In this document: piece by piece, positions 1 to 10,436 of the stretch | How the letters are laid out: every line of letters begins with the position of its first letter | Numbering within the stretch: position 1 is the stretch's first letter | NCBI GenBank assembly: GCA_963920635.1 | Contig: OY987308.1 | Location: 1,058,225 to 1,122,224, forward strand | DNA from: Pseudeuparius sepicola | Lineage: Eukaryota > Arthropoda > Insecta > Coleoptera > Anthribidae | Direction of reading: 5' to 3' | DNA length: 64,000 nucleotides | Made by a program: the position numbers and the translations under genes | The notes under the pieces: generated by a model | Database searches by the model: none | What the model saw: the letters and a program-made list of their open reading frames with translations, nothing else | What the model was told of the DNA's origin: nothing

Positions 1-108
1 TACAACCCATACAACGCCGAAACATTTGCCAGGCCGTAGGAAAAACACGTCAGGCGAAAAACTGTCAAAACTCTGTATATCCCGCAAAAAAAAAAAATCG
101 CCATTTCT
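1..108 (+). repeat. Partial left-edge monomer with lengthened A run
   Basis: The window opens inside an A head (tacaaccc) followed by a type 2 tail (acgtcagg). The junction is unusual. It reads cccgc followed by 12 A's, where the consensus has cccggac and nine A's, so the run is longer and two bases of the flank are lost. No other monomer in the window has this form. It could be a private replication-slippage product or a homopolymer sequencing error. Confidence 0.9.
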
Positions 109-122
109 TTATGATTCGATGT

Positions 123-135
123 GCGCCAACGGCGC
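123..135. other. Inverted repeat 1 of the monomer (GCGCC-AAC-GGCGC)
   Basis: A perfect 5-bp stem with a 3-base spacer, at positions 15-27 of nearly every monomer. Only rare monomers break it: ggtgcc at 5537, ggcacc near 1934, and the ccaaccgcgcc group at 49790, 52249, 53559 and 57494. The final bases overlap a GGCGCC site. It could extrude as a small hairpin; no function can be read from the sequence. Confidence 0.85.
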
Positions 136-150
136 CTTGTAAAAACTGTT

Positions 151-163
151 GGGGAGGGTCCCC
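151..163. other. Inverted repeat 2 of the monomer (GGGGA-GGG-TCCCC)
   Basis: A perfect 5-bp stem around a GGG spacer, at monomer positions 43-55. In B, C, F and G heads the stem is GGAGA/TCTCC. The third base pair changes from G-C to A-T on both sides, so the stem is kept. D heads (13 monomers) have G opposite T and E heads (6 monomers) have A opposite C. About 95% of monomers therefore keep a fully paired stem. Confidence 0.85.
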
Positions 164-213
164 CCTACAACCCATACAACGCCGAAACATTTGCCAGGCC
201 GTAGGAAAAACAC

Positions 214-231
214 GACAGGCGAAAAACTGTC
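214..231. other. Inverted repeat 3 of the monomer (GACAG, 8-base spacer, CTGTC)
   Basis: A perfect 5-bp stem in tail 1 monomers only, at positions 106-110 and 119-123. Tail 2 has one mismatch (GTCAG). Tails 3 and 4 (TACAG with CCGTC) lose most of the pairing. Unlike inverted repeat 2, this one is not preserved across haplotypes. Confidence 0.75.
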
Positions 232-252
232 AAAACTCTGTATATCCCGGAC

Positions 253-261
253 AAAAAAAAA
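253..261. other. A9 tract of the monomer
   Basis: A run of nine A's at monomer positions 145-153 in almost all copies. Exceptions are eight A's in the 163-bp monomers and 12 A's in the left-edge monomer. The tract recurs every 164 bp, leaving about 155 bp between tracts. Long A tracts disfavour nucleosomes, so the spacing would suit one nucleosome per monomer; this is inference. Confidence 0.8.
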
Positions 262-928
262 TCGCCATTTCTTTATGATTCGATGTGCGCCAACGGCGCC
301 TTGTAAAAACTGTTGGGGAGGGTCCCCCCTACAACCCATACAACGCCGAAACATTTGCCAGGCCGTAGGAAATAAACTACAGGCGAAAAACCGTCAAAAC
401 TCTGTATATCCCGGACAAAAAAAAATCGCCATTTCTTTATGATTCGATGTGCGCCAACGGCGCCTTGTAAAAACTGTTGGAGAGGGTCTCCCCCACACCC
501 CATACAACGCCGAAACATTTGCCAGGCCGTAGGAAATAAACTACAGGCGAAAAACCGTCAAAACTCTGTATATCCCGGACAAAAAAAAATCGCCATTTCT
601 TTATGATTCGATGTGCGCCAACGGCGCCTTGTAAAAACTGTTGGAGAGGGTCTCCCCCACACCCCATACAACGCCGAAACATTTGCCAGGCCGTAGGAAA
701 TAAACTACAGGCGAAAAACCGTCAAAAATCTGTATATCCCGGACAAAAAAAAATCGCCATTTCTTTATGATTCGATGTGCGCCAACGGCGCCTTGTAAAA
801 ACTGTTGGGGAGTGTCCCCCCTACAACCCATACAACGCCGAAACATTTGCCAGGCCGTAGGAAATAAACTACAGGCGAAAAACCGTCAAAACTCTGTATA
901 TCCCGGACAAAAAAAAATCGCCATTTCT

Positions 929-1418
929 TTATGATTCGATGTGCGCCAACGGCGCCTTGTAAAAACTGTTGGGGAGGGTCCCCCCTACAACCCATACAAC
1001 GCCGAAACATTTGCCAGGCCGTAGGAAAAACACGACAGGCGAAAAACTGTCAAAACTCTGTATATCCCGGACAAAAAAAAATCGCCATTTCTTTATGATT
1101 CGATGTGCGCCAACGGCGCCTTGTAAAAACTGTTGGGGAGGGTCTCCCCCACACCCCATACAACGCCGAAACATTTGCCAGGCCGTAGGAAAAAAACGAC
1201 AGGCGAAAAACCGTCAAAACTCTGTATATCCCGGGAAAAAAAATTCGCCATTTCTTTATGATTCGATGTGCGCCAACGGCGCCTTGTAAAAACTGTTGGG
1301 GAGGGTCCCCCCTACAACCCATACAACGCCGAAACATTTGCCAGGCCGTAGGAAAAACACGTCAGGCGAAAAACTGTCAAAACTCTGTATATCCCGGACA
1401 AAAAAAATCGCCATTTCT
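929..1418 (+). repeat. A1-D7-A2 module, copy 1
   Basis: Three monomers in the order A1, D7, A2. The D7 monomer is the rare 163-bp form with cccggg. The same ordered triplet recurs at 37166-37656 and 56839-57329, and each D7 monomer is followed by an A2 monomer with acgtcagg. The three copies lie about 36 kb and 20 kb apart. Confidence 0.9.
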
Positions 1419-1581
1419 TTATGATTCGATGTGCGCCAACGGCGCCTTGTAAAAACTGTTGGGGAGGGTCCCCCCTACAACCCATACAACGCCGAAACAT
1501 TTGCCAGGCCGTAGGAAAAACACGTCAGGCGAAAAACTGTCAAAACTCTGTATATCCCGGACAAAAAAAATCGCCATTTCT
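1093..1581 (+). repeat. Three successive 163-bp monomers (D7, A2, A2)
   Basis: The monomers at 1093, 1256 and 1419 are each one base short. The first has a D head (ggggagggtctcc), a tail beginning aaaaaaacgacagg and a junction reading cccggg, eight A's, then ttcgcc. The next two are A2 monomers with eight A's instead of nine and look identical to each other, which suggests a local duplication of a shortened monomer. Confidence 0.93.
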
Positions 1582-4500
1582 TTATGATTCGATGTGCGCC
1601 AACGGCGCCTTGTAAAAACTGTTGGGGAGGGTCCCCCCTACAACCCATACAACGCCGAAACATTTGCCAGGCCGTAGGAAATAAACTACAGGCGAAAAAC
1701 CGTCAAAACTCTGTATATCCCGGACAAAAAAAAATCGCCATTTCTTTATGATTCGATGTGCGCCAACGGCGCCTTGTAAAAACTGTTGGGGAGGGTCCCC
1801 CCTACAACCCATACAACGCCGAAACATTTGCCAGGCCGTAGGAAAAACACGACAGGCGAAAAACTGTCAAAACTCTGTATATCCCGGACAAAAAAAAATC
1901 GCCATTTCTTTATGATTCGATGTGCGCCAACGGCACCTTGTAAAAACTGTTGGAGAGGGTCTCCCCCACACCCCATACAACGCCGAAACATTTGCCAGGC
2001 CGTAGGAAAAACACGACAGGCGAAAAACTGTCAAAACTCTGTATATCCCGGACAAAAAAAAATCGCCATTTCTTTATGATTCGATGTGCGCCAACGGCGC
2101 CTTGTAAAAACTGTTGGGGAGGGTCCCCCCTACAACCCATACAACGCCGAAACATTTGCCAGGCCGTAGAAAAAACACGACAGGCGAAAAACTGTCAAAA
2201 CTCTGTATATCCCGGACAAAAAAAAATCGCCATTTCTTTATGATTCGATGTGCGCCAACGGCGCCTTGTAAAAACTGTTGGGGAGGGTCCCCCCTACAAC
2301 CCATACAACGCCGAAACATTTGCCAGGCCGTAGGAAAAACACGACAGGCGAAAAACTGTCAAAACTCTGTATATCCCGGACAAAAAAAAATCGCCATTTC
2401 TTTATGATTCGATGTGCGCCAACGGCGCCTTGTAAAAACTGTTGGAGAGGGTCTCCCCCACACCCCATACAACGCCGAAACATTTGCCAGGCCGTAGGAA
2501 ATAAACTACAGGCGAAAAACCGTCAAAACTCTGTATATCCCGGACAAAAAAAAATCGCCATTTCTTTATGATTCGATGTGCGCCAACGGCGCCTTGTAAA
2601 AACTGTTGGGGAGGGTCCCCCCTACAACCCATACAACGCCGAAACATTTGCCAGGCCGTAGGAAAAACACGACAGGCGAAAAACTGTCAAAACTCTGTAT
2701 ATCCCGGACAAAAAAAAATCGCCATTTCTTTATGATTCGATGTGCGCCAACGGCGCCTTGTAAAAACTGTTGGGGAGGGTCCCCCCTACAACCCATACAA
2801 CGCCGAAACATTTGCCAGGCCGTAGGAAAAACACGACAGGCGAAAAACTGTCAAAACTCTGTATATCCCGGACAAAAAAAAATCGCCATTTCTTTATGAT
2901 TCGATGTGCGCCAACGGCGCCTTGTAAAAACTGTTGGGGAGGGTCCCCCCTACAACCCATACAACGCCGAAACATTTGCCAGGCCGTAGGAAAAACACGA
3001 CAGGCGAAAAACTGTCAAAACTCTGTATATCCCGGACAAAAAAAAATCGCCATTTCTTTATGATTCGATGTGCGCCAACGGCGCCTTGTAAAAACTGTTG
3101 GAGAGGGTCTCCCCCACACCCCATACAACGCCGAAACATTTGCCAGGCCGTAGGAAATAAACTACAGGCGAAAAACCGTCATAAATCTGTATATCCCGGA
3201 CAAAAAAAAATCGCCATTTCTTTATGATTCGATGTGCGCCAACGGCGCCTTGTAAAAACTGTTGGAGAGGGTCTCCCCCACACCCCATACAACGCCGAAA
3301 CATTTGCCAGGCCGTAGGAAATAAACTACAGGCGAAAAACCGTCAAAAATCTGTATATCCCGGACAAAAAAAAATCGCCATTTCTTTATGATTCGATGTG
3401 CGCCAACGGCGCCTTGTAAAAACTGTTGGGGAGGGTCCCCCCTACAACCCATACAACGCCGAAACATTTGCCAGGCCGTAGGAAATAAACTACAGGCGAA
3501 AAACCGTCAAAACTCTGTATATCCCGGACAAAAAAAAATCGCCATTTCTTTATGATTCGATGTGCGCCAACGGCGCCTTGTAAAAACTGTTGGGGAGGGT
3601 CCCCCCTACAACCCATACAACGCCGAAACATTTGCCAGGCCGTAGGAAAAACACGACAGGCGAAAAACTGTCAAAACTCTGTATATCCCGGACAAAAAAA
3701 AATCGCCATTTCTTTATGATTCGATGTGCGCCAACGGCGCCTTGTAAAAACTGTTGGGGAGGGTCCCCCCTACAACCCATACAACGCCGAAACATTTGCC
3801 AGGCCGTAGGAAAAACACGACAGGCGAAAAACTGTCAAAACTCTGTATATCCCGGACAAAAAAAAATCGCCATTTCTTTATGATTCGATGTGCGCCAACG
3901 GCGCCTTGTAAAAACTGTTGGGGAGGGTCCCCCCTACAACCCATACAACGCCGAAACATTTGCCAGGCCGTAGGAAAAACACGACAGGCGAAAAACTGTC
4001 AAAACTCTGTATATCCCGGACAAAAAAAAATCGCCATTTCTTTATGATTCGATGTGCGCCAACGGCGCCTTGTAAAAACTGTTGGGGAGGGTCCCCCCTA
4101 CAACCCATACAACGCCGAAACATTTGCCAGGCCGTAGGAAATAAACTACAGGCGAAAAACCGTCAAAAATCTGTATATCCCGGACAAAAAAAAATCGCCA
4201 TTTCTTTATGATTCGATGTGCGCCAACGGCGCCTTGTAAAAACTGTTGGGGAGGGTCCCCCCTACAACCCATACAACGCCGAAACATTTGCCAGGCCGTA
4301 GGAAAAACACGACAGGCGAAAAACTGTCAAAACTCTGTATATCCCGGACAAAAAAAAATCGCCATTTCTTTATGATTCGATGTGCGCCAACGGCGCCTTG
4401 TAAAAACTGTTGGAGAGGGTCTCCCCCACACCCCATACAACGCCGAAACATTTGCCAGGCCGTAGGAAATAAACTACAGGCGAAAAACCGTCAAAAATCT

Positions 4501-7500
4501 GTATATCCCGGACAAAAAAAAATCGCCATTTCTTTATGATTCGATGTGCGCCAACGGCGCCTTGTAAAAACTGTTGGAGAGGGTCTCCCCCACACCCCAT
4601 ACAACGCCGAAACATTTGCCAGGCCGTAGGAAATAAACTACAGGCGAAAAACCGTCAAAACTCTGTATATCCCGGACAAAAAAAAATCGCCATTTCTTTA
4701 TGATTCGATGTGCGCCAACGGCGCCTTGTAAAAACTGTTGGGGAGGGTCCCCCCTACAACCCATACAACGCCGAAACATTTGCCAGGCCGTAGGAAAAAC
4801 ACGACAGGCGAAAAACTGTCAAAACTCTGTATATCCCGGACAAAAAAAAATCGCCATTTCTTTATGATTCGATGTGCGCCAACGGCGCCTTGTAAAAACT
4901 GTTGGGGAGGGTCCCCCCTACAACCCATACAACGCCGAAACATTTGCCAGGCCGTAGGAAATAAACTACAGGCGAAAAACCGTCAAAACTCTGTATATCC
5001 CGGACAAAAAAAAATCGCCATTTCTTTATGATTCGATGTGCGCCAACGGCGCCTTGTAAAAACTGTTGGGGAGGGTCCCCCCTACAACCCATACAACGCC
5101 GAAACATTTGCCAGGCCGTAGGAAAAACACGACAGGCGAAAAACTGTCAAAACTCTGTATATCCCGGACAAAAAAAAATCGCCATTTCTTTATGATTCGA
5201 TGTGCGCCAACGGCGCCTTGTAAAAACTGTTGGGGAGGGTCCCCCCTACAACCCATACAACGCCGAAACATTTGCCAGGCCGTAGGAAATAAACTACAGG
5301 CGAAAAACCGTCAAAACTCTGTATATCCCGGACAAAAAAAAATCGCCATTTCTTTATGATTCGATGTGCGCCAACGGCGCCTTGTAAAAACTGTTGGAGA
5401 GGGTCTCCCCCACACCCCATACAACGCCGAAACATTTGCCAGCCCGTAGGAAAAACACGACAGGCGAAAAACTGTCAAAACTCTGTATATCCCGGACAAA
5501 AAAAATCGCCATTTCTTTATGATTCGATGTGCGCCAACGGTGCCTTGTAAAAACTGTTGGGGAGGGTCCCCCCTACAACCCATACAACGCCGAAACATTT
5601 GCCAGGCCGTAGGAAAAACACGACAGGCGAAAAACTGTCAAAACTCTGTATATCCCGGACAAAAAAAAATCGCCATTTCTTTATGATTCGATGTGCGCCA
5701 ACGGCGCCTTGTAAAAACTGTTGGAGAGGGTCTCCCCCACACCCCATACAACGCCGAAACATTTGCCAGGCCGTAGGAAATAAACTACAGGCGAAAAACC
5801 GTCAAAAATCTGTATATCCCGGACAAAAAAAAATCGCCATTTCTTTATGATTCGATGTGCGCCAACGGCGCCTTGTAAAAACTGTTGGAGAGGGTCTCCC
5901 CCACACCCCATACAACGCCGAAACATTTGCCAGGCCGTAGGAAATAAACTACAGGCGAAAAACCGTCAAAAATCTGTATATCCCGGACAAAAAAAAATCG
6001 CCATTTCTTTATGATTCGATGTGCGCCAACGGCGCCTTGTAAAAACTGTTGGGGAGGGTCCCCCCTACAACCCATACAACGCCGAAACATTTGCCAGGCC
6101 GTAGGAAATAAACTACAGGCGAAAAACCGTCAAAACTCTGTATATCCCGGACAAAAAAAAATCGCCATTTCTTTATGATTCGATGTGCGCCAACGGCGCC
6201 TTGTAAAAACTGTTGGGGAGGGTCCCCCCTACAACCCATACAACGCCGAAACATTTGCCAAGCCGTAGGAAAAACACGACAGGCGAAAAACTGTCAAAAC
6301 TCTGTATATCCCGGACAAAAAAAAATCGCCATTTCTTTATGATTCGATGTGCGCCAACGGCGCCTTGTAAAAACTGTTGGGGAGGGTCCCCCCTACAACC
6401 CATACAACGCCGAAACATTTGCCAGGCCGTAGGAAAAACACGACAGGCGAAAAACTGTCAAAACTCTGTATATCCCGGACAAAAAAAAATCGCCATTTCT
6501 TTATGATTCGATGTGCGCCAACGGCGCCTTGTAAAAACTGTTGGAGAGGGTCTCCCCCACACCCCATACAACGCCGAAACATTTGCCAGGCCGTAGGAAA
6601 TAAACTACAGGCGAAAAACCGTCAAAACTCTGTATATCCCGGACAAAAAAAAATCGCCATTTCTTTATGATTCGATGTGCGCCAACGGCGCCTTGTAAAA
6701 ACTGTTGGGGAGGGTCCCCCCTACAACCCATACAACGCCGAAACATTTGCCAGGCCGTAGGAAAAACACGACAGGCGAAAAACTGTCAAAACTCTGTATA
6801 TCCCGGACAAAAAAAAATCGCCATTTCTTTATGATTCGATGTGCGCCAACGGCGCCTTGTAAAAACTGTTGGGGAGGGTCCCCCCTACAACCCATACAAC
6901 GCCGAAACATTTGCCAGGCCGTAGGAAAAACACGACAGGCGAAAAACTGTCAAAACTCTGTATATCCCGGACAAAAAAAAATCGCCATTTCTTTATGATT
7001 CGATGTGCGCCAACGGCGCCTTGTAAAAACTGTTGGAGAGGGTCCCCCCTACAACCCATACAACGCCGAAACATTTGCCAGGCCGTAGGAAAAACACGAC
7101 AGGCGAAAAACTGTCAAAACTCTGTATATCCCGGACAAAAAAAAATCGCCATTTCTTTATGATTCGATGTGCGCCAACGGCGCCTTGTAAAAACTGTTGG
7201 AGAGGGTCTCCCCCACACCCCATACAACGCCGAAACATTTGCCAGGCCGTAGGAAATAAACTACAGGCGAAAAACCGTCAAAACTCTGTATATCCCGGAC
7301 AAAAAAAAATCGCCATTTCTTTATGATTCGATGTGCGCCAACGGCGCCTTGTAAAAACTGTTGGGGAGGGTCCCCCCTACAACCCATACAACGCCGAAAC
7401 ATTTGCCAGGCCGTAGGAAAAACACGACAGGCGAAAAACTGTCAAAACTCTGTATATCCCGGACAAAAAAAAATCGCCATTTCTTTATGATTCGATGTGC

Positions 7501-7976
7501 GCCAACGGCGCCTTGTAAAAACTGTTGGGGAGGGTCCCCCCTACAACCCATACAACGCCGAAACATTTGCCAGGCCGTAGGAAAAACACGACAGGCGAAA
7601 AACTGTCAAAACTCTGTATATCCCGGACAAAAAAAAATCGCCATTTCTTTATGATTCGATGTGCGCCAACGGCGCCTTGTAAAAACTGTTGGGGAGGGTC
7701 CCCCCTACAACCCATACAACGCCGAAACATTTGCCAGGCCGTAGGAAAAACACGACAGGCGAAAAACTGTCAAAACTCTGTATATCCCGGACAAAAAAAA
7801 ATCGCCATTTCTTTATGATTCGATGTGCGCCAACGGCGCCTTGTAAAAACTGTTGGGGAGGGTCCCCCCTACAACCCATACAACGCCGAAACATTTGCCA
7901 GGCCGTAGGAAAAACACGACAGGCGAAAAACTGTCAAAACTCTGTATATCCCGGACAAAAAAAAATCGCCATTTCT

Positions 7977-8632
7977 TTATGATTCGATGTGCGCCAACGG
8001 CGCCTTGTAAAAACTGTTGGGGAGGGTCCCCCCTACAACCCATACAACGCCGAAACATTTGCCAGGCCGTAGGAAAAACACGTCAGGCGAAAAACTGTCA
8101 AAACTCTGTATATCCCGGACAAAAAAAAATCGCCATTTCTTTATGATTCGATGTGCGCCAACGGCGCCTTGTAAAAACTGTTGGGGAGGGTCCCCCCTAC
8201 AACCCATACAACGCCGAAACATTTGCCAGGCCGTAGGAAATAAACTACAGGCGAAAAACCGTCAAAACTCTGTATATCCCGGACAAAAAAAAATCGCCAT
8301 TTCTTTATGATTCGATGTGCGCCAACGGCGCCTTGTAAAAACTGTTGGGGAGGGTCCCCCCTACAACCCATACAACGCCGAAACATTTGCCAGGCCGTAG
8401 GAAAAACACGTCAGGCGAAAAACTGTCAAAACTCTGTATATCCCGGACAAAAAAAAATCGCCATTTCTTTATGATTCGATGTGCGCCAACGGCGCCTTGT
8501 AAAAACTGTTGGGGAGGGTCCCCCCTACAACCCATACAACGCCGAAACATTTGCCAGGCCGTAGGAAATAAACTACAGGCGAAAAACCGTCAAAACTCTG
8601 TATATCCCGGACAAAAAAAAATCGCCATTTCT
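7977..8632 (+). repeat. Dimer higher-order repeat (A2-A3), two copies
   Basis: Monomers at 7977, 8141, 8305 and 8469 alternate A2, A3, A2, A3, giving a 328-bp period repeated twice. The two dimers look identical by eye. A1 monomers flank both sides. Confidence 0.85.
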
Positions 8633-10436
8633 TTATGATTCGATGTGCGCCAACGGCGCCTTGTAAAAACTGTTGGGGAGGGTCCCCCCTACAACCCATA
8701 CAACGCCGAAACATTTGCCAGGCCGTAGGAAAAACACGACAGGCGAAAAACTGTCAAAACTCTGTATATCCCGGACAAAAAAAAATCGCCATTTCTTTAT
8801 GATTCGATGTGCGCCAACGGCGCCTTGTAAAAACTGTTGGAGAGGGTCTCCCCCACACCCCATACAACGCCGAAACATTTGCCAGGCCGTAGGAAAAACA
8901 CGACAGGCGAAAAACTGTCAAAACTCTGTATATCCCGGACAAAAAAAAATCGCCATTTCTTTATGATTCGATGTGCGCCAACGGCGCCTTGTAAAAACTG
9001 TTGGGGAGGGTCCCCCCTACAACCCATACAACGCCGAAACATTTGCCAGGCCGTAGGAAAAACACGACAGGCGAAAAACTGTCAAAACTCTGTATATCCC
9101 GGACAAAAAAAAATCGCCATTTCTTTATGATTCGATGTGCGCCAACGGCGCCTTGTAAAAACTGTTGGAGAGGGTCTCCCCCACACCCCATACAACGCCG
9201 AAACATTTGCCAGGCCGTAGGAAATAAACTACAGGCGAAAAACCGTCAAAAATCTGTATATCCCGGACAAAAAAAAATCGCCATTTCTTTATGATTCGAT
9301 GTGCGCCAACGGCGCCTTGTAAAAACTGTTGGGGAGGGTCCCCCCTACAACCCATACAACGCCGAAACATTTGCCAGGCCGTAGGAAATAAACTACAGGC
9401 GAAAAACCGTCAAAACTCTGTATATCCCGGACAAAAAAAAATCGCCATTTCTTTATGATTCGATGTGCGCCAACGGCGCCTTGTAAAAACTGTTGGGGAG
9501 GGTCCCCCCTACAACCCATACAACGCCGAAACATTTGCCAGGCCGTAGGAAAAACACGACAGGCGAAAAACTGTCAAAACTCTGTATATCCCGGACAAAA
9601 AAAAATCGCCATTTCTTTATGATTCGATGTGCGCCAACGGCGCCTTGTAAAAACTGTTGGGGAGGGTCCCCCCTACAACCCATACAACGCCGAAACATTT
9701 GCCAGGCCGTAGGAAAAACACGACAGGCGAAAAACTGTCGAAACTCTGTATATCCCGGACAAAAAAAAATCGCCATTTCTTTATGATTCGATGTGCGCCA
9801 ACGGCGCCTTGTAAAAACTGTTGGGGAGGGTCCCCCCTACAACCCATACAACGCCGAAACATTTGCCAGGCCGTAGGAAATAAACTACAGGCGAAAAACC
9901 GTCAAAACTCTGTATATCCCGGACAAAAAAAAATCGCCATTTCTTTATGATTCGATGTGCGCCAACGGCGCCTTGTAAAAACTGTTGGGGAGGGTCCCCC
10001 CTACAACCCATACAACGCCGAAACATTTGCCAGGCCGTAGGAAATAAACTACAGGCGAAAAACCGTCAAAACTCTGTATATCCCGGACAAAAAAAAATCG
10101 CCATTTCTTTATGATTCGATGTGCGCCAACGGCGCCTTGTAAAAACTATTGGAGAGGGTCTCCCCCACACCCCATACAACGCCGAAACATTTGCCAGGCC
10201 GTAGGAAAAACACGACAGGCGAAAAACTGTCAAAACTCTGTATATCCCGGACAAAAAAAAATCGCCATTTCTTTATGATTCGATGTGCGCCAACGGCGCC
10301 TTGTAAAAACTATTGGAGAGGGTCTCCCCCACACCCCATACAACGCCGAAACATTTGCCAGGCCGTAGGAAAAACACGACAGGCGAAAAACTGTCAAAAC
10401 TCTGTATATCCCGGACAAAAAAAAATCGCCATTTCT

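Larger units (their letters stand above)
109..272 (+). repeat. Reference monomer (haplotype A1), 164 bp
   Basis: This is the first complete monomer and a good consensus. Positions within it: 1-10 ttatgattcg; 15-27 inverted repeat GCGCC-AAC-GGCGC, followed by a C that completes a GGCGCC site; 32-42 taaaaactgtt; 43-55 inverted repeat GGGGA-GGG-TCCCC; 56-70 rest of the head, ending in tacaaccc and catac; 71-97 a conserved core (aacgccgaaacatttgcc, then aggccgtag); 98-130 the tail with inverted repeat GACAG (106-110) and CTGTC (119-123); 134-144 atatcccggac; 145-153 nine A's; 154-164 tcgccatttct. The variable sites are concentrated in the head (40-66) and the tail (98-130), while the core and the start of the monomer are nearly invariant. 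It holds one GGCGCC, one TCGA and one GGCC, so those enzymes should give a ladder of about 164 bp. Confidence 0.97.
109..10108 (+). repeat. Sub-array I: A/B-headed monomers only
   Basis: About 61 monomers, nearly all A or B heads with tails 1, 3 and 4, plus one D head (1093) and one E head (6993). Not one carries the ctattgg (C) head, which appears first at 10109 and then in 49 monomers through the rest of the window. Runs of identical A1 monomers are common (for example 3550-4041 and 7321-7976). Higher-order order is weak here, apart from a dimer duplication at 7977-8632. I see no gene or foreign insertion. Confidence 0.9.

Noticed and set aside
151..170. Rho-independent terminators at inverted repeat 2
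   Set aside because: The stem is only 5 bp and is not followed by a T run on either strand; the array has no genes to terminate.
109..272. CENP-B box in the monomer
   Set aside because: I checked the ttcg and cgaa motifs on both strands against the core nTTCGnnnnAnnCGGGn pattern. The gattcgatgtg motif fails at the central A and at the CGGG, and no other site fits.
109..272. Telomeric repeat or ribosomal DNA
   Set aside because: There is no short T/A/G telomere-like motif in tandem and no recognisable rRNA segment; the unit is far too short for rDNA.
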